From: Micromonospora sp. WMMA1947
Lineage (GTDB): Bacteria > Actinomycetota > Actinomycetes > Mycobacteriales > Micromonosporaceae
Length of the DNA stretch: 64,000 nucleotides
Assembly (NCBI RefSeq): GCF_027497355.1
Contig: NZ_CP114909.1
Span: forward strand, 4,235,001-4,299,000
Direction: 5' to 3'
The notes beneath the pieces were generated by a model. That model was not told the origin of the DNA and did no database searches. It worked only from the letters and a program-made list of their open reading frames with translations. Position 1 is the first letter of the stretch; the number at the start of each line of letters is the position of its first letter. Shown piece by piece: positions 18,209 through 27,517 of the stretch. The position numbers and the translations under genes are program-made.

Positions 18209-19731
18209 TGTCGATCCCCGGGCGGGTCGAGCAGCCTGTCGTCCCACCACGGCGGGGTCTCGTCCACCACCGGGGTCAGCTCGGCGAGAGTCACCTCGTG
18301 CCGGGCGAGGTCGAGGTCGAGGTCCGCCCGCCCGGCCGCGACCGGCACCGCCCGATGGGTACGGGCCGGCTCGGCGGCCTCCCGCAACGCGTCGAACTGC
18401 CGGGGCCGTGGTGAGTGCGGGCTGCCCATCTCCCGCCAGGCCGCGAAGGCGTTTCCGGCGTCCTCGCTCACCGACGAGCGGAGCAGGAACGCCGACGCGG
18501 TGCCCGACGGGCCGATCGGCACCGACAGCGACAGGGTGTGCCGCTCGGGTGCCGGTTCCCGGCCGGTGACGTCGACGGGGGCCCAGGCCAGCACCGCGAT
18601 CCGGCCGTCGGGGTGCCGGGTGACGAGGTGGTCCGGCCCGCGCGCGAGCACCTCGTCACCGAGCCGGGCCATGAACGCGTACAGGTGGTAGGTGGGTTTC
18701 TTGATCTGCCGGTGGGTGAGCAGGCCGAAGCCGCCGTGCAGCGGCGCGGTCGGCACCCCCTCCTCCTCGAACACGTCGCTGAAGGTCCAGTAGGAGAAGG
18801 AGTCGACCAGGTCCCCGCCGCCGGCCAGCACCGGAGCGAGGTAGGCGGCGTGGAAGGCCGTGTCGTGGATCGGGTTGTCCGGCCGGTAGGAGGAGTTGAA
18901 CTCGGTGATGTGCACCGGGCGGCCGGCCAGCGCGGTGCCGGCCAGGTGCCGGCGGGGCGCGGCGAACTGCTCCAGCAGTTCCGCGGCCGGGGCCAGGGTC
19001 TGCCGGGTGCCGAACGGCACGTGCCGGGCCGGGCCGGAGGTGTAGGCGTGCCGGCTGACGAAGTCGACAGGCACGTCGCGGTCGGTGACGAACTCGGCGA
19101 ACGGCTTCAGCCACTCGTCGGCGCCGGGGGACAGGGCCGGGCCGCCGACCTGGAGCGCCGCGTCGACATCCTTGACGGCGTGCGCCGAGACCTCGTACAG
19201 GCGGTGGTAGGCGTCCTGGTCGGCGCCCGCCCAGAACGCCGGCAGGTTGGGCTCGTTCCAGACCTCGACGGGCCAGCCGCGCACCTCGTCGAGGCCGTAC
19301 CGGTCGACCAGGTGGGCCACCGTGGCGCGCACCAGGTCACCCCATTCGGTGTACGACTCCGGAGGCGTCACGTTGCCCCGCCACCAGAACACCGTCTGGT
19401 CGCCGGAGGCGAGCGCCGAGGGCATGAACCCCAGCTCGACGAAGGGCCGGATGCCCATCGCGAGGTAGGCGTCGACGACCTGGTCGACGTAGGTGAAGGC
19501 GTGCCGCACCCGGCGCTCGCCCTGGTACGTGTAGGGGCGGTGCACGCCGACGCCGTCGCTGAGCAGCCCGTGCCCGCGGATGTGCCGGAACCCGATGTCC
19601 CGCTGCACCAGCGCCAGCGAGTCCTGATAGTCGCGTCGCAGCGCCAGGTCGAACCGCCCGGTGCCCACGCAGGTACGCCAGGCGTCGGTCAGCCGGCCGA
19701 CGGGCCGGTCGGGGACGAGGAGCCGCATCAT
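18205..19731 (-). CDS. GH39 beta-xylosidase-like glycosidase
   Basis: 508 residues, in the size range of GH39. The acid/base Glu is in VEVWNEPNLPAFW and the nucleophile in HITEFNSSYRPD, the two motifs of GH39 enzymes. The N-terminal half is the barrel (DIGFRHIRGHGLLSDG is also typical) and the last 130 residues form the beta sandwich. No signal peptide. In this operon it should release xylose from imported xylo-oligomers. ATG overlaps the stop of the binding-protein gene (ATGA). Confidence 0.88.
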   Translation of the reverse strand: MMRLLVPDRPVGRLTDAWRTCVGTGRFDLALRRDYQDSLALVQRDIGFRHIRGHGLLSDGVGVHRPYTYQGERRVRHAFTYVDQVVDAYLAMGIRPFVELGFMPSALASGDQTVFWWRGNVTPPESYTEWGDLVRATVAHLVDRYGLDEVRGWPVEVWNEPNLPAFWAGADQDAYHRLYEVSAHAVKDVDAALQVGGPALSPGADEWLKPFAEFVTDRDVPVDFVSRHAYTSGPARHVPFGTRQTLAPAAELLEQFAAPRRHLAGTALAGRPVHITEFNSSYRPDNPIHDTAFHAAYLAPVLAGGGDLVDSFSYWTFSDVFEEEGVPTAPLHGGFGLLTHRQIKKPTYHLYAFMARLGDEVLARGPDHLVTRHPDGRIAVLAWAPVDVTGREPAPERHTLSLSVPIGPSGTASAFLLRSSVSEDAGNAFAAWREMGSPHSPRPRQFDALREAAEPARTHRAVPVAAGRADLDLDLARHEVTLAELTPVVDETPPWWDDRLLDPPGDRQ

Positions 19732-21371
19732 CCGTGGTCTTTGCGGTACCGCTCGTACGCCTTGTTGACCAGGTCGATGTAGGCCTGCGCGTTCTTGCCC
19801 TTCAGCTCCGAGACGTAGGCGTCCCACTCGCTCAGCGGCCGCTGGCCGAGGGCGAACTTCAGCGTGTTCTGGGTGACGTGGTCCTTCAGCGCGGTCGCCC
19901 AGAGCGTCGTCTGCTCCCGCTCCTCATCGCTGAGCGGCGCGGGTGGCGGAGTCACCCAGGGCGCGGCCTTGCGGGCGTTCATCTCCTTCTGGAACTCCAG
20001 TTCCTCGGGCGAGAAGAACGACTGCACCAGGTCGAGCGTGCCGCCGTACGCGAAGACGCCGTTGTAGAAGCCGAAGTCCTTCTGCAGATGCTTGCTGGCC
20101 TTGGGGTTGAGCCCGATGACGTTGACGTCCGGGGCGAGGCTGCGCTTGCCCGAGGCGTCCTTGGTGTACGTGGTGCCCTCGACGCCCCACTTGGCGAACT
20201 CCTGGCCGGCGTCGGAGTACCAGAGCCAGTCGACGAACTGCATCATGGCCACGAAGTTCTTGCCGTCGCGGGCCTTGCTGGAGATCATCACGCCGTTCTC
20301 CAGCCGGCTCGCCGCGTTGACCGGGCCGGCCGGACCGACCGGGAAGAGGATCTTGCCGAGCCGGGCGTTCGGGTTGATCTTCGCGATGTCCGGGCGGTAG
20401 TCGTTCACCAGGGTCTGCGCGTTCGTGCTGATCACGAAGGACTTGCCGCTGGCGAGCTTCTGCCGGGCCTGGTCGTCGGTCTGGGTGAACGTCTCCGGGT
20501 CGAGCAGCCCTTCGGCGACCAGCTTGTGGAGGTACTCCACGACCTGCCGGTAGCCGTCCGAGGCGCCGGTGAAGACGTACTTGCCGGCGCCTTCGTCCCA
20601 GCTCGTCGGCTGGTAGTTCCAGCCGGCGCCGGGCAGGCCGTGCGCGAGGGCCAGCATGTTCAACAGGTTGCCGGCCGGGTTGGGCTTGCCGAACCGGTCG
20701 GAGAAGGGGATGACATCCGGGTGGGCCGCCTTCATCGCCTTGAGCATGGCGTACACCTCGTCCCAGGTGGTCGGGGACGGGATCTTCAACTGCTCCAGCA
20801 CGTCGGTGCGGACCGCGAGGGTGTAGTCCTGCCAGGGCTTCTCGTGCAGCCCGGGCAGCAGGTAGAACTTGCCGTCCTCCTGCCGGAGCGTGTCCATCTC
20901 CGGCTTGAGGTTCCACTTCTCGATCTTGTCCTTGAAGTGCGGCATCAGGTCGAGGTAGTCGCTGACCGGCAGGATCGCGCCGGACGAGACGTACGAGTTC
21001 TCCTGCGGGTGGTAGGTCTTCGGGATGATCAGCGGGGCGTCGCCGGAGCCGACCAGCACGCTGCGTTTCTGCTCGTAGTCGCTCAGCGGGACGGCGACCG
21101 GGTCCAGCTTGACGTTCGTCCGCCCGGCCAGCTCGGTCCAGAACAGCCATTCGGGCTTGAGCGGGTAGTTCGGGTGGTTGTTGTAGAGGATCGAGAACGT
21201 GACCGGCTCGGTGGCCTTGAACTGGTCGCCGACGCCGTACTTCTCCATCGCGCCCGCGCGGTTGCGGTCGAGGTCCTTCTTGTCCGGGGCGTCGTCGCCG
21301 CAACCCGCCAGGGAGGCGACGGCGGCCGCGCCGGTGGCGAGCAGCACCTGGCGCCGGGACAGCTTGGCCAT
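19728..21371 (-). CDS. ABC transporter lipoprotein, LplA/YtcQ-type oligosaccharide-binding protein
   Basis: 547 residues. The N-terminus MAKLSRRQVLLATGAAAVASLAGC has a twin-Arg-like start and a lipobox ending in Cys23, so the mature protein is lipid-anchored outside the membrane. The segment FSILYNNHPNYPLKPEW and the long C-terminal domain (about 500 residues) are characteristic of the large LplA-type binding proteins which take aldouronates and related pectin or xylan oligomers. First gene after the permeases, separated by 42 bases. Confidence 0.88.
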   Translation of the reverse strand: MAKLSRRQVLLATGAAAVASLAGCGDDAPDKKDLDRNRAGAMEKYGVGDQFKATEPVTFSILYNNHPNYPLKPEWLFWTELAGRTNVKLDPVAVPLSDYEQKRSVLVGSGDAPLIIPKTYHPQENSYVSSGAILPVSDYLDLMPHFKDKIEKWNLKPEMDTLRQEDGKFYLLPGLHEKPWQDYTLAVRTDVLEQLKIPSPTTWDEVYAMLKAMKAAHPDVIPFSDRFGKPNPAGNLLNMLALAHGLPGAGWNYQPTSWDEGAGKYVFTGASDGYRQVVEYLHKLVAEGLLDPETFTQTDDQARQKLASGKSFVISTNAQTLVNDYRPDIAKINPNARLGKILFPVGPAGPVNAASRLENGVMISSKARDGKNFVAMMQFVDWLWYSDAGQEFAKWGVEGTTYTKDASGKRSLAPDVNVIGLNPKASKHLQKDFGFYNGVFAYGGTLDLVQSFFSPEELEFQKEMNARKAAPWVTPPPAPLSDEEREQTTLWATALKDHVTQNTLKFALGQRPLSEWDAYVSELKGKNAQAYIDLVNKAYERYRKDHG

Positions 21372-21413
21372 GGGTTCTTCCTTCCGGTGGTGGGGTGGTG
21401 ATGCCGGTGGCGG

Positions 21414-22352
21414 CTATCCCTTCACGGCGCCGAGCATGATTCCGGAGACGAAATAGCGCTGGATGAAGGGATAGACCGCGAGGATCGGCAGGATCGTCAG
21501 CACGATGGTCACGGACTGGATGGTGGCGGCGGACTGGACGACGTCGCCGGCGCTGCCGAGGCCGCCGCCGGTCTGCGTGGCGTCGGTCGCGCCCGCGATC
21601 AGGTTGCGCAGATAGACGGTCACCGGGAGCAGGTTCTGACGGTCCATGTAGAGGAACGCGGCGAACCAGGAGTTCCAGAACGAGACGGCGTAGAACAGCA
21701 CCATCGTGGCGACCATCGCCTTCGACAGCGGCAGCACGATCCGCAGCAGCGTGCCGTACGTGTTCAGGCCGTCGACGGCGGCTGCCTCCTCCAGTTCGAC
21801 CGGCAGGCTCTCGAAGAACGCCTTCATCACCAGCAGGTTGAACACGTTTATCGCGTTGGGCAGGGCGATCGCCCACACGGTGTTCTTCAACCCCAGGCTG
21901 GTGACCAGGACGTAGTTGGGGATCAGGCCGCCGGTGAAGAACATGGTGAACACGGCGATCCCGACCAGCGCGGTCCGGCCCCGCAGGTGCTTCTTCGACA
22001 GCACGTACGCGTAGCAGGTGGTCAGCACGACGGAGATGAGCGTGGCGACCACCGTGTAGAAGACGGTGTTGCGGTAGCTGACCCAGAACGTCGGGTCCGA
22101 CGTCACCACGCGGTACGCGGTGAGGTTGAACCCGCGCGGCACGAGGTTCACCTCGCCCGCGACGATGTACGCGTTGTCGCTGAGCGAGCGGGCCACGATG
22201 GTGAGGAACGGATACAGGGTCACCACCACGACGCCGGTCAGCACGACGACGTTCACCACCTGGAAGACCCGGTAGCCCCGGCTGGGCCGGGGGCCACGCG
22301 GCCGGGCCGCCGGTTCTCGTGTCGGGGCCTGGGTGCGGGCCCGCGTGCTCAC
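21414..22352 (-). CDS. ABC transporter permease, LplC/YtcP type
   Basis: 312 residues, six transmembrane helices, with the permease-ATPase coupling loop ELEEAAAVDGLNTYGTLLRIVLPLSKA. The C-terminal motif YFVSGIMLGAVKG is typical of YtcP proteins. GTG overlaps the stop of the partner permease by GTGA. The ATPase for this importer is not encoded in the locus; such systems usually share an MsiK-type ATPase. Confidence 0.88.
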   Translation of the reverse strand: MSTRARTQAPTREPAARPRGPRPSRGYRVFQVVNVVVLTGVVVVTLYPFLTIVARSLSDNAYIVAGEVNLVPRGFNLTAYRVVTSDPTFWVSYRNTVFYTVVATLISVVLTTCYAYVLSKKHLRGRTALVGIAVFTMFFTGGLIPNYVLVTSLGLKNTVWAIALPNAINVFNLLVMKAFFESLPVELEEAAAVDGLNTYGTLLRIVLPLSKAMVATMVLFYAVSFWNSWFAAFLYMDRQNLLPVTVYLRNLIAGATDATQTGGGLGSAGDVVQSAATIQSVTIVLTILPILAVYPFIQRYFVSGIMLGAVKG

Positions 22353-23278
22353 CACAGGCTTGTCCCCACCGTGCGCCGGGAGATCGCGTTCGCCGACAGC
22401 ACCAGCGTCAGCCCGATCACGGACTCGAACAGGCCGATCGCGGCGGCGTAGCTGAGGTTCCCGGAGACGATGCCCACCCGGTACAGGTAGGTCGAGATCA
22501 CGTCCGCCGTCGGGTAGGTGAGCGGGTTGTACAGCAGCAGGATCTTCTCGAAGCCGACGGCCATGAAGGTGCCGATGTTGAGGATCAGCAGGGTCACCAT
22601 CGTCGGCCGGATCCCCGGCAGCGTCACGTGCCAGGTCTGCCGCCACCGGTTGGCGCCGTCGATGCGGGCCGCCTCGTACAGGTCGCCGTCGACGGTGGTG
22701 AGCGCGGCGAGGTAGAGGATGGTGCCCCACCCGACGGTCTGCCAGACCTCCGAGGAGACGTAGATCGTCCGGAACCATCCGGCCTGCTGCATGAACGCCA
22801 CCGGCTCGCCGCCCACGGCGCGCACCATCTGGTTCACCGTGCCGTCCACCGACAGCAACTGGAGGACCATGGCGGCCACGATCACGATCGACAGGAAGTG
22901 CGGCAGGTAGGACACCGACTGGACGAACCGCTTGAGGGCGCGGTTGCGCACCTCGTTGAGCAGCAGCGCGAGGACGATCGGCAGCGGGAAGCAGAACAGC
23001 AGGGTCAGAGCGCCCAGCACGAGCGTGTTGGTGAACACGCTCCAGAAGGTGGGGTCGGTGAAGAACAGCCGGAAGTACCGCAGCCCGGTCCAGTACTCGC
23101 CGAAGATGCTGCCGCCCGGCTGGAAGCGCCGGAACGCGATCACGTTGCCGAGCATCGGCAGGTAGCGGAACGTCAGGAAGAACAGCAGCGGCAGGACGGC
23201 CAGCGAGTAGAGCTGCCAGTCCCGGCGCAGGGCCCGCCGCCAGGGCGTACGACGACTGCGCGCGGTCGGGGCTGCCAA
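22349..23278 (-). CDS. ABC transporter permease, LplB/YteP type
   Basis: 309 residues, six transmembrane helices; coupling loop DLYEAARIDGANRWRQTWHVTLPGIRPT. The start is a TTG: GGGAGG stands seven bases before it and no ATG or GTG in frame fits better. This is the first gene of the leftward operon permease-permease-lipoprotein-GH39-DUF624-GH67. Confidence 0.88.
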   Translation of the reverse strand: MAAPTARSRRTPWRRALRRDWQLYSLAVLPLLFFLTFRYLPMLGNVIAFRRFQPGGSIFGEYWTGLRYFRLFFTDPTFWSVFTNTLVLGALTLLFCFPLPIVLALLLNEVRNRALKRFVQSVSYLPHFLSIVIVAAMVLQLLSVDGTVNQMVRAVGGEPVAFMQQAGWFRTIYVSSEVWQTVGWGTILYLAALTTVDGDLYEAARIDGANRWRQTWHVTLPGIRPTMVTLLILNIGTFMAVGFEKILLLYNPLTYPTADVISTYLYRVGIVSGNLSYAAAIGLFESVIGLTLVLSANAISRRTVGTSLW

Positions 23279-23310
23279 GCTCGTCCTCCCGCCTGACCGT
23301 CAGATGGAAC

Positions 23311-23342
23311 TTTCCGGTAATACGTCGTAAGCCTTTCGGAAA
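23311..23342. promoter_or_regulatory. Inverted repeat in the xylan locus divergent promoter
   Basis: TTTCCG and CGGAAA face each other across 20 bases in the 67-bp gap between the permease gene and the divergent esterase. The element overlaps the only space available for both promoters, so it is a plausible operator for a regulator not encoded here. Confidence 0.4.
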
Positions 23343-23345
23343 TTT

Positions 23346-24371
23346 ATGGGTATCGTTATCGGCGTGTCAAGAGCGTCGATTGATAACTCCCTCGACCAGC
23401 TCCGTCGCTACACGCCGGCCGTCGTCGAGCCCGCCGACTTCGACCGGTTCTGGCGTGCCACCCTCACCGCCGCCGCAGCCACCCCGGTGCTCGTCGACGT
23501 CCGGCCCGAACCCACCGACCTGCGGCTGGTCGACGTGTGGGACGTGACGTTCGCCGGGTTCGACGGCGAACCGGTCCGGGCCTGGTACACCCGTCCCGCC
23601 GGCGTACCGGCGCCGCTGCCGGCCGTGGTGGAGTACCCCGGCTACGGGCGCGGCCGGGGCCTGCCGGGCGAGCGGCTCACCTGGCCGGTGGCCGGTTACG
23701 CCCACCTCCTGGTGGACAACCGGGGCCAGGCCGGGCTGTACAGCCGCGGGGACACCCCGGACCCGCACGACGCGCCCGGCGGGCCCAGCCCGGCCACGCG
23801 GGGAATCCTGTCCCCGGACGACTACCACTACCGCCGACTGATCACCGACGCGGTCCGCGCGATCGACGCCGTCCGCGTCCTGCCCGGGGTGGACCCGGCC
23901 CGCGTCGCCGCGGTGGGCAACAGCCAGGGCGGGGGACTCGCGCTCGCGGCGGCGGGCCTCGCCGACGGCCTCGCCGCGCTCCTGGTCACCGCCCCGTTCC
24001 TGTGCGACATCCAGCGCGCCGTCGAACTGACCGAGGCATCCCCCTACGGCGAGATCGCCCGCTACCTGGCGGTGCACCGCGAGGCCGAGGAGGCGGTCCG
24101 GCGCACCCTGTCGTACGTGGACGGCGTCACCTTCGCCCGGCGGGCCACCGCCCCGGCGCACTTCGGGATCGGCCTGCGCGACGAGGTCTGCCCGCCGAGC
24201 ACCGGCTTCGCCGCCTACAACCAGTACGCCGCCGCCGGATCGACAGTGCCGTTACGGGAGATGCACACGTACCCGTTCAACGGCCACGAGGGCGGCGAGG
24301 CCGTCCACGTCCGGCGGCAGCTGCGCTGGCTCGACGCGGTGATCCGTGCCGCCGGGACGGCAGCCGGCTGA
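23346..24371 (+). CDS. CE7-family acetyl xylan esterase / cephalosporin-C deacetylase
   Basis: 341 residues, alpha/beta hydrolase that removes acetyl groups from xylo-oligomers. The CE7 motifs are all visible: oxyanion RGQ in DNRGQAGLYS, nucleophile in GNSQGGGLALA, Asp in GLRDEVCPP and His in FNGHEGGE. No signal peptide, fitting intracellular deacetylation after uptake. Two starts are possible, this ATG or a GTG 18 bases downstream; neither has a good ribosome site. Divergent to and probably co-regulated with the importer operon. Confidence 0.88.
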   Translation: MGIVIGVSRASIDNSLDQLRRYTPAVVEPADFDRFWRATLTAAAATPVLVDVRPEPTDLRLVDVWDVTFAGFDGEPVRAWYTRPAGVPAPLPAVVEYPGYGRGRGLPGERLTWPVAGYAHLLVDNRGQAGLYSRGDTPDPHDAPGGPSPATRGILSPDDYHYRRLITDAVRAIDAVRVLPGVDPARVAAVGNSQGGGLALAAAGLADGLAALLVTAPFLCDIQRAVELTEASPYGEIARYLAVHREAEEAVRRTLSYVDGVTFARRATAPAHFGIGLRDEVCPPSTGFAAYNQYAAAGSTVPLREMHTYPFNGHEGGEAVHVRRQLRWLDAVIRAAGTAAG

Positions 24372-24458
24372 CCGGCTCACCGGATGCCCGCACGGAGCGC
24401 CCGCACCTGGGCCGGCGCGTGGTGGTCCGGCTCGGGGCACCGGGTGGCGGGCGACCGC

Positions 24459-25334
24459 TCACGCCGGGTCCAGGTGCAACCGTGCCAGCTTGGCCGGGTC
24501 GATCACGGCCGTGACGGCGGTGATCCGGCCGCCGGTGACGGCGAACGCGAGGATCGAGAGCGGCGTGCCGTCCGCGCGCCAGGAGACAACTCCGGGCAGG
24601 CCGTCCACCAGCGCGGTCCGGGTCGACGCGGCCTGGCCGGCGGCGGCCCGCGCGCCGGCGGCGACCCTGGTGGCACCGATGGTGACCACCGCGTCGCCGG
24701 GGCCGTCGACGGTGAGCCTCACGTCGGGATCGAGCACGCGAAGCAGACCTTCGAAGTCTCCACCGCGAGCCGCCGCCAGGAAGGCGGAGACCACCTCGCG
24801 TTGTTCCCGGCCCGGGCCGGTCGGGCGTTCGGTCGCCTGGACCTTCCTGCGGGCACGGCTGGCGAGCATCTTGGTGGCGTCGGTGGACTTGCCGAGGATG
24901 CGGCCGATCTCGTCGAACGGCACCGCGAACAGATCGTGGAGCACGAATGCCAGCCGCTCGCTCGGGCGCAGTGAATCGAGAACGACGAGGAGCGCGAGCC
25001 CGACCGAGTCGGCGAGCACCGCGTCGTCGTCCGGAGCGTGTGCGTCGTCGAACGTCACCACGAGGTCGGGAAGGTGGATGTCGAAAGAGGCCTCGGGGCG
25101 GGCCTGGCGCGCCCGCAGGACGTCGAGGCTAAGCCGGCCGACCACTGTGGTGAGCCATCCGGCGAGGTTGTCGATGGTGTCCGCGTCCTGGCGGGCGAGT
25201 CTCAGCCAGGCTTCCTGGACCACGTCCTCGGCGTCGGCGTGCGACCCGAGTACGCGGTAGGCGACCGCGCGCAGCCGGTCGCGGTGGGACTCGAATGCCG
25301 TTGCCGCCGAGTCCGTCGAGCCGCTGTCGACCAT
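24459..25334 (-). CDS. ECF sigma factor, SigJ/ECF41-like with SnoaL tail
   Basis: 291 residues. Region 2 (DRLRAVAYRVLGSHADAEDVVQEAWLRL) and region 4 (LRPSERLAFVLHDLFAVPFDEIGRIL) are clear, followed by a SnoaL-like domain (about 190-291) as in ECF41/SigJ factors that lack a separate anti-sigma protein. GGAAGG precedes the chosen ATG. It is divergent to a carboxymuconolactone decarboxylase-family gene, which is the classical neighbour and target of ECF41 factors. Confidence 0.87.
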   Translation of the reverse strand: MVDSGSTDSAATAFESHRDRLRAVAYRVLGSHADAEDVVQEAWLRLARQDADTIDNLAGWLTTVVGRLSLDVLRARQARPEASFDIHLPDLVVTFDDAHAPDDDAVLADSVGLALLVVLDSLRPSERLAFVLHDLFAVPFDEIGRILGKSTDATKMLASRARRKVQATERPTGPGREQREVVSAFLAAARGGDFEGLLRVLDPDVRLTVDGPGDAVVTIGATRVAAGARAAAGQAASTRTALVDGLPGVVSWRADGTPLSILAFAVTGGRITAVTAVIDPAKLARLHLDPA

Positions 25335-25418
25335 GTTGTTACCTTCCACGATTCCGCTTCGTCAGAGGTGATGACGGGTCCGGGCGGGCCCGGGTAACCG
25401 CTGAAGGAGCAGGGACTG

Positions 25419-25868
25419 ATGGAACCACGCCTCAAGAGTGCGATGAACCCGGATCTGATGACTGCGGTCCAGCACCTCCACAAGGCGATAGCCGCCGGGG
25501 GTGTCGAGCCGCGCCTGCTGTCGCTGGTCCACCTCCGCGCCAGTCAGATCAACGGCTGTGCGCCGTGCGTCTTCGCGTCCGTCTCGGGGGCGAAGAAGGC
25601 CGGCGAGACGGACGAGCGGCTGCACCACGTGGTCGCGTGGCGGGAGACGCCGTTCTTCAGCGAACGGGAGCGGGCGGCGCTCGCGCTGACCGAGGCCGCC
25701 ACCCGCATTCAGGACGGCGCCCCCGGCGTGACCGATCAGGTCTGGGACGCCGCCGCCGAACACTTCAGCGAGGAGGAGTTGAACGCGATCATCCTGGAGA
25801 TCGCCATGACCAACTTCTTCAACCGGATCAACCACTCCATCCGGGAACAGGCCGGCAAGACCTGGTGA
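25419..25868 (+). CDS. Carboxymuconolactone decarboxylase / AhpD-family protein
   Basis: 149 residues. The peroxidase-like motif INGCAPCVFASVSGAKKAG has both Cys of CxxC and the following basic residues, so it is probably an AhpD-type alkylhydroperoxidase. HFSEEELNAIILEIAMTNFFNRINHS is the C-terminal family helix. Preceded by AAGGAG. Its divergent position from the ECF41-like sigma factor suggests that this gene is the regulated target. Confidence 0.87.
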   Translation: MEPRLKSAMNPDLMTAVQHLHKAIAAGGVEPRLLSLVHLRASQINGCAPCVFASVSGAKKAGETDERLHHVVAWRETPFFSERERAALALTEAATRIQDGAPGVTDQVWDAAAEHFSEEELNAIILEIAMTNFFNRINHSIREQAGKTW

Positions 25869-26051
25869 GCCGCCCCGCACCATCACTTCACCGCCGCCGA
25901 TGAAGGCGAAGACATTCCTGATTCGACCTCGGTTTCTGGCAATACGGATCGTGGGTACCGGAAAGAAAGTGATCAGGAATAGAGAAGGCGTGGCACACCG
26001 GGTGCGACTAGCCTGAGGAGAACGGTGACGAGAGAGAGGAGCGGTACCTAA

Positions 26052-26534
26052 GTGAGCACCACGTCGAAAGCCAGTAAGGTCGGCAAGCAGAGCAAGTCTT
26101 CCGATGAGGGATTCTCCGAGGTCGAGCGAGCCGCCATCAAGGACCGCGCGGCCGAGTTGAAGTCGGAGGCTCGCCGCAGCAAGAGCGCGAACAAGGCGGC
26201 GGCCGACGAGAAGGACGTGCTCGCGAAGATCGCCGAGATGGGGCAGCCTGACCGGAAGGTGGCCGAGCGCCTGCACGCCATCATCACGGAAACCGCTCCC
26301 GAACTGGCCCCGAAGTTGTGGTACGGCCAGCCCGCCTACGCCCGCGGCGGGAAGGTGGTGTGCTTCTTCCGCAGCGGCAAGGTGGACAAGGAACGCTACT
26401 CGTCGTTCGGGTTCACGACGGAAGCGAAGCTCGACGAGGACCACGGCCTCTGGCCGACGTCCTTCGCTCTCACCGAGCTGAGCGACAAGGGTGAGGCGAC
26501 GATCAAGAAGCTTCTGAAGAAGGCTTTGGGTTGA
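26052..26534 (+). CDS. DUF1801-family protein
   Basis: 160 residues. The N-terminal 60 are Lys/Ser/Ala/Glu-rich and probably helical; the C-terminal part (about 65-160) fits DUF1801, with LHAIITETAPELAPKLWYGQPAYARGGKVVCFF. The family has no firm function. GTG start. A promoter-like AT-richer stretch with TGACGAGAGAGAGGAG lies before it. Confidence 0.75.
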   Translation: MSTTSKASKVGKQSKSSDEGFSEVERAAIKDRAAELKSEARRSKSANKAAADEKDVLAKIAEMGQPDRKVAERLHAIITETAPELAPKLWYGQPAYARGGKVVCFFRSGKVDKERYSSFGFTTEAKLDEDHGLWPTSFALTELSDKGEATIKKLLKKALG

Positions 26535-26576
26535 TTTCCGCGGTCGCAAACAGCGCGGGCGACCCAGCGTCATAGT

Positions 26577-26606
26577 CCGGCCGAGCAGCGACAGCTGCTC
26601 GGCCGG
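26577..26606. terminator. Hairpin terminator
   Basis: Perfect 13-bp stem CCGGCCGAGCAGC with a GACA loop, 42 bases after the DUF1801 stop. Confidence 0.75.
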
Positions 26607-26632
26607 CCCGCGCTTCCGGCCCGTCTCTGCAG

Positions 26633-26674
26633 CCCGTGTGCCCACGGCGTCGCGCGACGCCGTGGGCACACGGG
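26633..26674. terminator. Perfect 42-bp palindrome between convergent genes
   Basis: Each arm is 21 bases (CCCGTGTGCCCACGGCGTCGC and complement) with no spacer, followed by TTTCG. It stands between the DUF1801 gene and the end of the ABC permease gene and can act in both directions. Confidence 0.7.
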
Positions 26675-26686
26675 TTTCGTCGTCGG

Positions 26687-27517
26687 TCAGGCGTCTCGGC
26701 GCTTGAGCAGGACAGCTGCGAGCGCGAGCAGCGCGGCGGTCCACAGGCAGAACACTCCGAAGCCCTGCCACGGCGTGAGCAGATCGCCGGGGAGCTTCGT
26801 GGCCTGCCCGATGAGGATTCCGGCCTCGGTGGGCAGGTAGGCGTGGGCGTACTCGCCGACCTTGCCGGGCAGCAGCTGGACCAGCGGAGCCAGCACGAGC
26901 ACGAACATGATCACGCTGGTGATGCCGGCCGCGGTGCGCCGGACGATGGCGCCGATGGCGAACGCGAACAGGCTCAGCACGGCCAGGTACAGCGCCGTGC
27001 CCACCACGGCCCTCGCCACACCGGGGTCGCCCAGCGAGACGTCGACCTTGCTGGCCAGCATCGAGGCCCCGACGAAGAAGGAGGCGAACGCCGCCACGAG
27101 ACTCACGGCCAGGACCAGCAGGCACAACACCACGGCCTTGGCGGCGAGAAGCGGCATCCGCCGCGGTACGGCGAGGAGGCTGGCACGGATCATGCCGGTC
27201 GAGTACTCCGACGCGATCGCCATGACACCCAGGACGCAGATCGCCGGCTGGCTGATCAGGAAGCCGCTGCCGAGGATGACGGCGGCGGGATCCGAGGCGG
27301 CCAGGGCCCGGTCGCTCTCGGTCATCTGATCCCACGAGGCGACGGTCAGGCCGACGAACAGCGCCGTGAAGGCCGGATACAGCACCGCGAGCAGGGCGAG
27401 CGACCATCCGGTCGACCGCACCGACTTCAGCTTCGTCCATTCGGAGAGCATCACCTGGCCGAACCCGGAGCGACTGGCCACCGGTGTCGTGGTGACGTCA
27501 GCAGTGGCCGTGGTCAT
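26687..27517 (-). CDS. ABC-2 type exporter permease
   Basis: 276 residues, six hydrophobic segments, with the ABC-2 layout: a long first periplasmic loop (SWDQMTESDRALAASD), then EYSTGMIRASLLAVPRRMPLLAAK, a segment commonly seen in BcrB-like permeases. Its ATG overlaps the ATPase stop by four bases. Substrate unknown; BcrAB-like pairs often move peptides or antibiotics, and this one lies 2-3 kb from the biosynthetic cluster, but no link is proven. Confidence 0.85.
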   Translation of the reverse strand: MTTATADVTTTPVASRSGFGQVMLSEWTKLKSVRSTGWSLALLAVLYPAFTALFVGLTVASWDQMTESDRALAASDPAAVILGSGFLISQPAICVLGVMAIASEYSTGMIRASLLAVPRRMPLLAAKAVVLCLLVLAVSLVAAFASFFVGASMLASKVDVSLGDPGVARAVVGTALYLAVLSLFAFAIGAIVRRTAAGITSVIMFVLVLAPLVQLLPGKVGEYAHAYLPTEAGILIGQATKLPGDLLTPWQGFGVFCLWTAALLALAAVLLKRRDA

